Positions 32,563 through 41,246 of a stretch of 49,967 nucleotides of DNA are shown here, piece by piece. The translations under genes and the position numbers were made by a program. Source of the stretch: CAUZJO01 sp963580245 (lineage in GTDB: Bacteria > Sumerlaeota > Sumerlaeia > MVZB01); the NCBI GenBank assembly GCA_963580245.1, contig CAUZJO010000010.1, positions 1 to 49,967 of the forward strand. Direction: 5' to 3'. The number at the start of each line of letters is the position of its first letter. The stretch's first letter is position 1. The notes under the pieces are model-generated. The model worked only from the letters and a program-made list of their open reading frames with translations. It did no database searches and was not told where the DNA came from.

Positions 32563-33624
32563 ATGAACCAGCCGCTCAACATCAGTAAAGACGAAGTGAT
32601 CGAGCTGGTCAGCCATGAGCTGAAGCTGCCGCCGTTGTCCCAGACCGCCTCGCAGCTGATGCGGATGCTCCGACTGCCGATCGACGACATCGAGCCGCGG
32701 GATCTGGTCGCGTTGATCAGCAAAGACCCCTCGATGGCGACCCACGTCCTCTCGTTGGTCAACTCGCCATACATGGGCACGCTACGCAAGATCAGCAGCG
32801 TGAACCACGCCGTCTCGCTCGTTGGAGTGGAGGAGACGATCGGCGTTCTCAACTATCGCTTGTTGAAACAGTTGACGCCCGATTCGCTCAAGAGCGAGTC
32901 CTTCTCACCCGATGCATTCTGGCTTTACTCGTGGCGTTGCGCCACGGTGGCGCGCATGCTCGGCCAACCACAATTGTTGGTCACCTCCCTGCCCGGCGAA
33001 CTCTACATGGCCGGGCTACTCCACGACATCGGGAAACTGATCCTGGCGATCCACCTGCCCCACGTGCTGGACGTGTGCACGAACCTCGCGCGGGGCGGGG
33101 AAATGACGCTGTACGCCGCCGAGATGGAAGTGATGGGTATCAGTCACGCGGCCATCGGGGCGACGCAGCTCGACCAATGGAACCTGCCCGAGGAGATGCT
33201 GGAGACCGTTCGGCACCATCACGACCCCGAGCAGGCGCCCGAATCATGTAAAGAGCTGAGCACGCTGATCCAGTACGCCAACGTGATCGCCCACCTCTGC
33301 GAGCTTCAGCCGAGCGGGGCGCGGCCGCTCTACCAACTGGGAGACACCTGGATCGAGCAACAGGGCCGGCATGCCTTGACCAACCCCGCGATGCGCGACC
33401 CATTGGTCAAGGAGATCACGCAGACGTTGATGCACCGGGAAAAATACCTGGACGGGGGATCGAACGAAGAGGAAGACGAGGAGTCAAGAGTGGGCTCGAA
33501 GAAGCGCGCGCGAACCGGAAGCAATACCAATGGCTCACATGCCGCCGCCTCATCGTCCGCCCGGCGCGCTCCAACCCCGCCTCGCCGCTCTATCTGGCGG
33601 CGTCTTGTCGAACTTTTTATGTAA
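32563..33624 (+). CDS. HDOD-domain protein
   Basis: A 353-residue product. The ATG at 32563 follows GGAGCAGGG and starts MNQPLNISKDEVIELVSHEL. The HDOD domain spans about 10-270: LPPLSQTASQLMRMLRLP, ISKDPSMATHVLSLVNSPY, VNHAVSLVGVEETI, then an HD motif in GLLHDIGKLIL. Unlike many HDOD proteins it keeps the His-Asp pair, so hydrolase activity is possible but unproven. The last 70 residues are low-complexity (EEEDEESRVGSKKRARTGSN). HDOD proteins are linked to signalling, motility and stress. A second HDOD gene lies convergent downstream. Confidence 0.88.
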   Translation: MNQPLNISKDEVIELVSHELKLPPLSQTASQLMRMLRLPIDDIEPRDLVALISKDPSMATHVLSLVNSPYMGTLRKISSVNHAVSLVGVEETIGVLNYRLLKQLTPDSLKSESFSPDAFWLYSWRCATVARMLGQPQLLVTSLPGELYMAGLLHDIGKLILAIHLPHVLDVCTNLARGGEMTLYAAEMEVMGISHAAIGATQLDQWNLPEEMLETVRHHHDPEQAPESCKELSTLIQYANVIAHLCELQPSGARPLYQLGDTWIEQQGRHALTNPAMRDPLVKEITQTLMHREKYLDGGSNEEEDEESRVGSKKRARTGSNTNGSHAAASSSARRAPTPPRRSIWRRLVELFM

Positions 33625-33677
33625 AGCACGTCGATCATCGAAATACGACCAACTGGGTTTGATTTCAAGGTCAGACC

Positions 33678-34514
33678 TTATCCCCCGCCTTCTTCCTGGT
33701 CTTTCAGTTTGTCTTGGACCTTTTCGGCCAATTGATCGAGACGATCCGCGGTCAGAGACAAATGTTCCACGCAGAAGAAATCAAGCATTGCATCAAACTC
33801 ACAAAAGGGCTGGCCGTAGCCCATATTGTTAGCGAGGATACTGGCCAAGCTCGCCAGGCTGACAAGCTTTGAATGACCCACGACCGAGGGAAGTTCCTCC
33901 TCGATCGCATGGTGGAAGCGGGCGGCCTCGGCGATGGAATCATCGAGTCCCCACTTGCGCGCGGCCAGCCCACCAACGCTCATATGGTCGAAAAACTTGA
34001 ATTTGGCGGTCTCCACCTGATGGAGGCGCAAGCCCTTCTCCTTGGCCTCATCGATCGCCTCGCGATAGGGTTCCTGATGTTGCGAGTAGATGACCAGTTT
34101 GCCCACGTCGTGCAACAGGCCTGCAACATAGGCCGACTCAGCCATCTCGGGGTGGAGACTGTCGGCAATGATATTGGCCGTCATCGCCGTCATCAGGGCG
34201 TGCCGCCAAAGCCCCTTGACATAAACGTCGTCGGAATCAAAGAGCTGGCCGGTGGCCGCCGTGAGGATCACCTTGCGCAACTGCCTGATTCCCAGCCGGG
34301 TGACGGCGGTGGAGATTGAGGTGGCCGCGACCTGACCATAGAACGGGGAATTGGCGATACCCAGCACGCGCTCGGTTAGCGCGGGATCCTCGCGGATCAC
34401 GTCCTGGATTAGTTTATTTATCGCATTGTCCTCTTTCAATAGATTGAGCGCCTTGGTGGCCACGGCGGAGAAAACCGGCAATTTATCCTCTTCAATTCTT
34501 AGTTCGAGGGCCAT
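33678..34514 (-). CDS. HDOD-domain protein, second copy
   Basis: A 278-residue product. It starts MALELRIEEDKLPVFSAVAT, with REDPALTERVLGIANSPFYG, ISTAVTRLGIRQLRKVIL and the HD motif GLLHDVGKLVIY. The domain order equals the gene at 32563, but sequence identity is moderate and there is no low-complexity tail. It converges with that gene, leaving only 53 bases between their stops. The start at 34514 fits the domain; the frame is open further upstream without support. Role unknown, probably regulatory. Confidence 0.87.
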   Translation of the reverse strand: MALELRIEEDKLPVFSAVATKALNLLKEDNAINKLIQDVIREDPALTERVLGIANSPFYGQVAATSISTAVTRLGIRQLRKVILTAATGQLFDSDDVYVKGLWRHALMTAMTANIIADSLHPEMAESAYVAGLLHDVGKLVIYSQHQEPYREAIDEAKEKGLRLHQVETAKFKFFDHMSVGGLAARKWGLDDSIAEAARFHHAIEEELPSVVGHSKLVSLASLASILANNMGYGQPFCEFDAMLDFFCVEHLSLTADRLDQLAEKVQDKLKDQEEGGG

Positions 34515-34570
34515 GACACCGTTCCGAGATTTGACTGCGTCGAACGAAGGATAAGGAGTTGAGCGGGGAT

Positions 34571-34588
34571 ACCCCCCCCGTGGGGGGT
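34571..34588. other. GC-rich hairpin in a divergent promoter region
   Basis: ACCCCCC and GGGGGGT pair around CCGT, about 57 bases upstream of the minus-strand HDOD start. The strong stem would lie in the HDOD leader, or near the GT2 promoter on the other strand. No T-run follows on either strand. Confidence 0.35.
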
Positions 34589-34772
34589 CCACCATGCTCT
34601 CCGCTTTAATAGGTCGCTTTAAACGGGGCGATTTATCATGGCAAGAATATTCGAACGGGAAAAGGGGGAGAATTTTCCTCCCCGCATAGAACCCGCCCTC
34701 ATCACTCATGCCGTCTTCGGGCGCGGGCTTCCGCGACTCGAATTGGGTTGAGGACGGGGGGGCGGCCCGGTC

Positions 34773-35936
34773 ATGCTTCATCCTGGACACCGGACCTTGG
34801 AACCCGAACCCTTGCCTCTGGTCAGCATCATCACGCCCTGTTATGAACATGGCCATTTCCTGGCCGATGCGGTCGATTCGGTCCTGGCCCAGACCCATCG
34901 CGATTTTGAGTTGATCATCATCAATGACGGCTCGACCGACGAGACCGGACCCATCGCTCGCCGCTACGTCGAACGCCACCCCGAGCGAATCATCTATCTG
35001 GATCAGGCTAATCAGGGACAATCCAAGGCCCGCCAAGACGGGCTGGAGCGCGCCACCGGCAAGTGGCTGGTCCTGCTCGACGCCGACGACCTGTTGGAAC
35101 CCACCATGCTCGAGCGGTGCCTCGAGGCCGCGCGCCGGCGTCCGGAGCCCGACGCGATCGTGGCCAACGCCGCGCTGGTCGGCCCCGACGGCATGACGGT
35201 CTTGCGCCCGTTCCCGCAGGACCGCCTCCTGGGATGGCCCGCGATTCTGGACCACAACCCTTACGGCGCGCTGGCGGCCGTGATGGTGCGCCGGGCAGCG
35301 GTCCGCGAGGTGGGGGGGCTCGCCGTCGAGGGTACGGGCCTGTGCGAGGATTGGGACCTGTGGGTGCGAATGACCCGTTGTGGGATGCGGTTTGTCTCGA
35401 TTGGAGACAGCTTGAGCCGCTACCGCCAGACGCCCCAGAGCCACAGCCGCAAGGTGATCCTGATGCTTGAGTCATATTTACAGTTGCTGGAGCGCTGTCG
35501 GGTCGAGGATCCGAGACTGCCGCGGTTCGGATGGCGGGTCGTTTCCCCCATCGGTGAGCGCGAAGTTCGGCGCTTCCGCAACATGCGGGTCTTCCACTGC
35601 TTGGGCCTGGCGATGGCATGCGGTCCGAGCGCGACCGACGTGTCCGAGCTCCTTGATCGGCTCCTCCCCGGCTGGCTCCAACCCCGGCGTTGCTGGGACC
35701 AGGCGCTTGGTGGACTTCATTTCGGGTTGCAAAGCCACGGGGGGCTTGCCGTGACGCTCAACTCGCCACTGACCGAAATCATGCGCAAGTTTGAAGAAGG
35801 TCTCGAAGCCAAGGGCTTTGGCAGACATCGCAAACGGCTCGCGCGCGAGTTTAGGAACGCGCTGAACGACCCTTTCCGGCCGCGTTCGTTGCCGACGCGC
35901 GTACGCCAGCGATTGGGAGAATGGCGGGGGAGCTGA
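34773..35936 (+). CDS. Family-2 glycosyltransferase
   Basis: A 387-residue GT-A enzyme. LVSIITPCYEHGHFLADAVD, then FELIIINDGSTDET and the metal-binding DXD element in LLDADDLLEPTML, are the family-2 landmarks. LCEDWDLWVRMTRCG carries the acceptor-side ED-x-D motif with the probable catalytic base. The C-terminal third is helical with no membrane segments, so it acts at the cytosolic face. It opens the cluster of GT-C membrane proteins that follows and may prepare their lipid-linked sugar substrate; that link is an inference. Confidence 0.9.
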   Translation: MLHPGHRTLEPEPLPLVSIITPCYEHGHFLADAVDSVLAQTHRDFELIIINDGSTDETGPIARRYVERHPERIIYLDQANQGQSKARQDGLERATGKWLVLLDADDLLEPTMLERCLEAARRRPEPDAIVANAALVGPDGMTVLRPFPQDRLLGWPAILDHNPYGALAAVMVRRAAVREVGGLAVEGTGLCEDWDLWVRMTRCGMRFVSIGDSLSRYRQTPQSHSRKVILMLESYLQLLERCRVEDPRLPRFGWRVVSPIGEREVRRFRNMRVFHCLGLAMACGPSATDVSELLDRLLPGWLQPRRCWDQALGGLHFGLQSHGGLAVTLNSPLTEIMRKFEEGLEAKGFGRHRKRLAREFRNALNDPFRPRSLPTRVRQRLGEWRGS

Positions 35937-36089
35937 GGGGCGTTTTATCGGGTTTCGGGGGTAGGTATCTGGTTTCAGAGGAAGCGGTGTGTTGGCTTGG
36001 GAGGAAGGGGGGTTGGATTCGGATTGGGTGTGGATTGTTTATCTGTTAATAATATCGACCCGAAGGAAACCAAGTGTTTGGATGGTTCC

Positions 36090-36563
36090 ATGGATTTGGA
36101 ACATGAGCTTCACCTGCCACGCGCGATTGAGAACGAACGACACAAGGCCGTCATCGAAATCGTCCTGACCGGTGCCCTGTTGACCAAGGAAGGCGACCGC
36201 CTGTTGCGTCCCTTTGGGCTGACCGATGCACAATTCAACGTCTTGATGTTACTGCGGTATCAGACCATCGAGGGTGCGGTCAGCCAGAGTGAGCTGGGCC
36301 GGATGCTGCTGGTCAACCGCTCCAACGTGACGGGCCTGGTCGATCGCATGGAGCAGGCCGGGTGGGTGCGGCGCGGCTCACAGGCCGGGGATCGGCGCGT
36401 CAATCGGATTGAACTGACGCCGCTTGGAAGGAAACTCCTGGCGCGGGCGGAAAAGGCCTACTTTGAGGCGATTGACATGATCACGGGGAATCTGGCCAGC
36501 GAGGACCTTGCGCAACTGAGCCTTCTGCTGGGGAAGCTGCGCTCCGGGATCTCGCGACAGTGA
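36090..36563 (+). CDS. MarR-family transcriptional regulator
   Basis: A 157-residue winged-helix regulator. FGLTDAQFNVLMLLRYQT and VSQSELGRMLLVNRSNVTGL form the DNA-recognition helices, and GDRRVNRIELTPLGRKLLAR is the wing. MarR proteins bind small ligands and repress nearby genes. The gene sits 54 bases before the first GT-C membrane protein on the same strand, so local control of that cluster is plausible. No operator palindrome was clearly seen. Confidence 0.92.
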   Translation: MDLEHELHLPRAIENERHKAVIEIVLTGALLTKEGDRLLRPFGLTDAQFNVLMLLRYQTIEGAVSQSELGRMLLVNRSNVTGLVDRMEQAGWVRRGSQAGDRRVNRIELTPLGRKLLARAEKAYFEAIDMITGNLASEDLAQLSLLLGKLRSGISRQ

Positions 36564-36617
36564 TGTCCTCGCGCGCCTTGCTCCAGCTTCAATCCTCGCC
36601 TCCCTTCGAACCTACCC

Positions 36618-38492
36618 ATGTTTCGTGACTTGAGGTCTTTGCAAACAACAGACCTGACCCGGCGTCAGGCGAACCTGTGGCTCGCGGCCCTGGTCTTGGT
36701 TACGGCGCTCAGCCGGTTTGCGCTGAGCCGCTGGATTGAAGGCCCGGCGATCTTCACCGACGAGTGCCAGTATGTGGAGATGGCCCGCTCGCTGCCAAGG
36801 GGCCGGGGGCTTCTCTGGGGCGACCAGCCGACTTATTTCCCCTGCTGGCTCTATCCGCTGATCATCTCACCGTTCGTGGTCAACCTGCCGATGGGTCTCG
36901 CCCATCCGCTGGCGCAGGCCCTCAATAGTCTGCTCATGACGCTGGCGTTGGCCCCGGCCTATCGGCTGGCCCGCGAGCTGGGGACGCGGCGGACAGCGGT
37001 GGCGGCGGTGGCGCTCGTGGCACTCCTTCCGGGCCTCGGTTACAGTGCCATGATCATGACCGAGAGCCTCTTTTTGCCGGTCTTCACGCTCGCGATCTGG
37101 TTGATCTTTCGGGCGGTCATTCAGCCGACGGCCCGTCGGCGGTTGTTGGCGGGGTTGGCGTGCGGTTTGGCTTTTCACGTCAAGCCGCATGGTTTGATCC
37201 TGCCCGGGGTGGTCGTGGCGACCGTTGTTCTGTTCGAGGCGGACCGGTTGAGGCGTCGGGCCGGGGGCGTTTACACGCGGCGGCGGCGCTGGGCCGACTT
37301 CGGCCGGGCGATCGGACGCCATTGGCTGACGGTGCTGGGCTGGCTGCTGGCGCTCAGCCCGCGGGTGTTTCTGGCGTGGCGGTTCGAGCAGCATACGCAT
37401 CCCTGGAGCCCCCGCGTGGTGGTGGGCCACTATATGGAGCTGGCGGAGGGCGGACCGTTGGAGACGGGCGCCTTCATGCTTTCACTGCTGGCGTACTTCG
37501 CGGGTTGGGCGTTGGCGTCGGGGATTTTGCCGGCTTGGGGCCTGGTGCGATCGATCCCCGCAGTGCTCAGTGGGCGGCGGGCCTCGCCCGGACCGCGGCT
37601 GATGGCGATCCTGAGCGGCACGGTCAGCGTGCTGATGCTCGGACTGATAGCCCGCCATACGTTGCTCCATGATGAACAGTGGCGCCTGCACGAACGATAC
37701 TTCTTCGTGGTCCTGCCGCCCGTCCTGATTCACTTCATCGCCTGTGAGCCGTTTCAAGCGGGACGTCGACTGGGATTATGGCTGCGCATTGATGTGGCCG
37801 CCGTCGCCGTTGTGCTGGCTTGCCTGGCCGTGATGCGGCTCGATATGTATCTGCCCACCGACGCCCCCTCGCTCAGTGGGATGTTGCTCTTCACCCAAAC
37901 CGATTGGATCCCCAGGTGGATGACCGCGCTCATGGCCGCCGTGTTGACGTTCAGCGCGGTCTGCTTTATTTGGGGTCCAGCGAAATCGACTTGGCGCTGG
38001 ACGGCCCTGGCGAGCCTTTTCCTCGCGTTCAATATTGGGTTTTATGGAGCGCAACGCCGGCTCGTGGGCGATATCGCCCACGCCGACCGCGAGACCGCGG
38101 CGGCCATCGACCAGCGGCTCGGCCCGGAGGACGAGCTACTCGTCTTGCTCGACGGCATGCCCAGGGGTCACGTCTGGCAAGCGACCTTCCGTAACCCCGG
38201 CCGCGCGGTCTATTTCTCGCGGGCAGGCCAACCCTGGTGGGGCAGTCCGCTCAAGACGACCGATGAGGGAGGACTCGTGTCCCCGTTCGACGCGGAGCGC
38301 ACCTGGCTGCTTTGCGCCCGACCCTGGCGCTTGAATCGCCCGCCCAATGCCCGATTTGCGGTCAGCGACCTTTACTACATGGGCGGGAACCCGCCCTTGC
38401 GCATCGACGCGGAGCAATGGCGCCGACACGTCGCGGGCGAGGCGCACGTCGTGGGCCCGCCGAGCCCCCCGGTTGAAGCCCAGAAGCGTTAA
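36618..38492 (+). CDS. GT-C (GT39/PMT-like) membrane glycosyltransferase, paralogue 1
   Basis: A 624-residue polytopic protein with about eleven membrane helices. The first extracytoplasmic loop holds Asp48-Glu49 (IFTDECQYVEMARSLP), the acid pair used by GT39-type enzymes such as ArnT and PMTs. Other shared elements are YPLIISPFVV, LGYSAMIMTESLFLP and LAFHVKPHG. The region after the last helix has DELLVLLDGMPRG, aligning to the VLRDGL motif of the other three. It lacks the roughly 170-residue C-terminal beta domain of paralogues 2-4. It probably transfers a sugar from a polyprenyl carrier to a surface glycan. Confidence 0.83.
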   Translation: MFRDLRSLQTTDLTRRQANLWLAALVLVTALSRFALSRWIEGPAIFTDECQYVEMARSLPRGRGLLWGDQPTYFPCWLYPLIISPFVVNLPMGLAHPLAQALNSLLMTLALAPAYRLARELGTRRTAVAAVALVALLPGLGYSAMIMTESLFLPVFTLAIWLIFRAVIQPTARRRLLAGLACGLAFHVKPHGLILPGVVVATVVLFEADRLRRRAGGVYTRRRRWADFGRAIGRHWLTVLGWLLALSPRVFLAWRFEQHTHPWSPRVVVGHYMELAEGGPLETGAFMLSLLAYFAGWALASGILPAWGLVRSIPAVLSGRRASPGPRLMAILSGTVSVLMLGLIARHTLLHDEQWRLHERYFFVVLPPVLIHFIACEPFQAGRRLGLWLRIDVAAVAVVLACLAVMRLDMYLPTDAPSLSGMLLFTQTDWIPRWMTALMAAVLTFSAVCFIWGPAKSTWRWTALASLFLAFNIGFYGAQRRLVGDIAHADRETAAAIDQRLGPEDELLVLLDGMPRGHVWQATFRNPGRAVYFSRAGQPWWGSPLKTTDEGGLVSPFDAERTWLLCARPWRLNRPPNARFAVSDLYYMGGNPPLRIDAEQWRRHVAGEAHVVGPPSPPVEAQKR

Positions 38493-38808
38493 GCCGGCGA
38501 TTGGGCCGATCCTCATTGTCCGCGGGTTGCCCGGCCCCTCGTTCTCGTAATCGGTCTTCTTCTCGGGCCAAAATCGAGCCCAGACGTGATGATGGATCCG
38601 ATTACGATGACGAGGGCCGAGAGCCGATCATCAACCAGAACGGGGTTTCTTCATCGAAACGGCGTTTACTCCCAAAACTGAATCAGACCCCGCCGCCTGA
38701 TGGCCCGGCTTTGGGCTTGATTTTGGCGGGGGGCGTTCCCAACATGGTCCGTCCCCGTCGGCCTTGCCGAAGTCAGCGCGATCTTCCCCCTTCAACCAGT
38801 GGTTGCCG
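38493..38808. other. Gap between GT-C paralogues 1 and 2, about 315 bp
   Basis: No supported gene, terminator or repeat. The frame of paralogue 2 is open up to 38764, but the first good start is the ATG at 38809. Confidence 0.4.
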
Positions 38809-41097
38809 ATGAAACAAGTGGAGCACGCTCACTCATCTTTTACGACCAACGATCCGTCGCCGGGGCATGATGACCTGACGCCGTCCCAGGTCTTCCGCCG
38901 CCTGCTCTCGCTGTATCTGATCAGCGTGCTGATCCGCACGCTGCTTAACCGCAGCGTGGAAGGGATGACGGTCTACTCCGACGAGTGGCTTCAGATGGAT
39001 GCCGCCCGTTCCGTGCTGGGATGGAAGGGAACCTATTGGGGTCAGGTCCCAACTTATCTGCCCGGCTGGCTCTACCCGTTGCTGATGGCGCCGCTGCTCA
39101 AGGCATTGGAGTGGGAAAAGGCATTCGGGCTCATTCAGGCGATCAACGCCCTGGTGATCTGCCTGGCGATTTTCCCCTCCTATGGCCTTGCCCGCGAATT
39201 GTTGGGACGCCGCCAAAGCCTGCTCGTGGCCCTTTTGGTCGCGCTGATGCCGGCGATGGGCTACTGCATGAAAACGATGACCGAGAATCCGTTCTTTCCA
39301 TTGGTGATATTGGCGTTCTGGCTCATGTTCCGCGCGATCCAGCGGCCGACGGCGGGGCGGTGTCTCGCGGCGGGCCTGGCCGCGGGGCTGACTTTTCACG
39401 CCAAGCCTCAGGGGCTGCTGCTTCCCATGATCATCGCGGCCACGGTCATCGTATACGAGCTTCTCGAATTCAAGGACAAGGCCGGCCGGCCACTTCCGGA
39501 GCGGCTGGGTGGCGGCGCGCGTCGGCTCCTCATGCATGGCCTCACCGCCGTGGGCTGGCTCGCGGCGGTGGCCCCGCGTTTGGCCCAGACCGCCCTGCTC
39601 GAGCAGAGGGCCGACCCGTTCAGTATCCGCAGCCTGCTTGGATTTTATTACGGGATCGGCGTCAATGAGAGTTCCTTCGACTTGGCGTACTTCGTCCTCG
39701 TTTTTGCCAACAATTTCTGTGCCTGGGTGATTGCCACCGGGGTGCTGCCCGCGTGGACGTTGGGCGTGGGTCTGGTTCGGCTGTTCGGCGGTCGGGTCAA
39801 GGACCCACGCGAGAGACTGTTGCTGGTGATGACGACGATCGCCACCGTCAGCATGTTGTGGTTGGTCGGTCGCCACATCGTGCTGTCGGAGGACGTGCCG
39901 AACCTCTATGAGCGCTACTTCTTCGTCGCGGTACCCCTGGCTTTCGTCACCTTCTTCGTTACCATGTGTGGTGTTGATCAGGCCGCCCCGCGTGATCTTC
40001 TCTCGGTCACCCAGCGCTTCGCCGTCGGTGTCTTGGTGCTCCTGTTCTTCGTGCTGACGATCCACGTAACTCCCTGGACTCTTCCCAGCAATACGCCTTC
40101 GCTCGCGGGCGGTCTGATGATGCTGGGGTGGCGGCATATCAACGGCGGGTTGATCCTTGCGTATCTCATCACGCCCGCCCTGGCATTGGGGGTTTTCCTT
40201 TGGGCCGGCATGCGCTTGCGTCGGCTCGTGGCCGGTTTGACCATCCTATTGCTCTCCTACAACATTGGCTGGTACGGGGTGCACGCCGGTTACACTAAAC
40301 ATGCAATCCAGCGCGAAATGAGTATCGCGAGCCGAATCGCGCACAGACTGACCCGAGAGGATCGACTGCTTGTTTTGCGCGACGGGCTCGATCCGGCCGT
40401 CGCGCGCCAGGCGGGCTACCAGAACCATGGGACGACCGTACATTTTCGTCATGACCCACTCTTCTGGTACGCCAGTCTGATCGAACTCGGCGAAGACGGG
40501 ACCGTCGCTACCTATTATGATCTCGAACGCAGTTGGCTGCTGGCCTCCCACCATTGGAGATTCAACCGGGAGTCGGAAATGGTTTTTGAAGGTTGTAGGC
40601 TCTATCGGATGGGTGGCGGGAAACCTCTGCGCATGATGCCCTCGCAAGTGGCGGCCTATCGCGAGAACCCGCGCCTGCCGGATGAGATCACTCCTTCCGC
40701 TCTATTTGATCAGCTTGACCTGAGTTATGTTGAGGCACGGCTGCCGAAGGTTTGGAAGGCGGGGGAGGTTCACCGTATCCGGGTTCGCCTGCGCAGCGAG
40801 AACTTTTTTTTCCTTAGCGGGTACGTTGGGCAACTGGCCCTCGGATACCACTGGAGCAAACCCGAGCAGGGCGGGAATTGGGACGCGATCGTTTGGGACG
40901 ACGGCCGCCATGGTCTGATTCAAAACGAGTTGATGACCGAGGAGACCTTTACCATCGATCTGGACGTCGAGGCCCCCGACGCGCCCGATGATCGCTGGCT
41001 GCTTACGCTCTCGCCCCTGATCATTACCGCTGGGAGTCGCCAGTTCACGGTTCGGGGAGAGTTGGATCAATTGCACTGGATTCGCGTCGAGGAATGA
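38809..41097 (+). CDS. GT-C membrane glycosyltransferase, paralogue 2
   Basis: A 762-residue protein. The first loop has Asp58-Glu59 (MTVYSDEWLQMDAARSVLG), consistent with a GT39-type active site. FHAKPQGLLLP, ENPFFPLVILAFWLMFRA and LYERYFFVAVPLA mark the shared membrane core. After the last helix a soluble part has REDRLLVLRDGLDPAVARQ, and the C-terminal domain has YVEARLPKVWKAGE, LALGYHW and WDDGRHGLI, predicted as an extracytoplasmic beta-sandwich. It reads in series with paralogues 3 and 4. The acceptor and donor are unknown. Confidence 0.83.
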   Translation: MKQVEHAHSSFTTNDPSPGHDDLTPSQVFRRLLSLYLISVLIRTLLNRSVEGMTVYSDEWLQMDAARSVLGWKGTYWGQVPTYLPGWLYPLLMAPLLKALEWEKAFGLIQAINALVICLAIFPSYGLARELLGRRQSLLVALLVALMPAMGYCMKTMTENPFFPLVILAFWLMFRAIQRPTAGRCLAAGLAAGLTFHAKPQGLLLPMIIAATVIVYELLEFKDKAGRPLPERLGGGARRLLMHGLTAVGWLAAVAPRLAQTALLEQRADPFSIRSLLGFYYGIGVNESSFDLAYFVLVFANNFCAWVIATGVLPAWTLGVGLVRLFGGRVKDPRERLLLVMTTIATVSMLWLVGRHIVLSEDVPNLYERYFFVAVPLAFVTFFVTMCGVDQAAPRDLLSVTQRFAVGVLVLLFFVLTIHVTPWTLPSNTPSLAGGLMMLGWRHINGGLILAYLITPALALGVFLWAGMRLRRLVAGLTILLLSYNIGWYGVHAGYTKHAIQREMSIASRIAHRLTREDRLLVLRDGLDPAVARQAGYQNHGTTVHFRHDPLFWYASLIELGEDGTVATYYDLERSWLLASHHWRFNRESEMVFEGCRLYRMGGGKPLRMMPSQVAAYRENPRLPDEITPSALFDQLDLSYVEARLPKVWKAGEVHRIRVRLRSENFFFLSGYVGQLALGYHWSKPEQGGNWDAIVWDDGRHGLIQNELMTEETFTIDLDVEAPDAPDDRWLLTLSPLIITAGSRQFTVRGELDQLHWIRVEE

Positions 41098-41246
41098 ATT
41101 GATGCCGTTTTCGCATGGGTCGCGAATCAGTAAGGGATACGACCTGTTTTCCAAGGGGGTTGTGCCCCCGGCCAATCACATGCCTTCCCCATGTGGGGAC
41201 GCAAAACTCATTCGCGGCCGTTCCCTTCGCCGGCGGCGGCGCCCCA

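Noticed and set aside
38833..40137. 434-codon minus-strand open frame
   Set aside because: Antisense to the membrane core of GT-C paralogue 2; His/Gln/Arg-rich translation typical of antisense of hydrophobic codons.
41155..41169. GGGGG/CCCCC hairpin between GT-C paralogues 2 and 3 as a terminator
   Set aside because: No T-run follows on either strand and the genes appear to be read in series.
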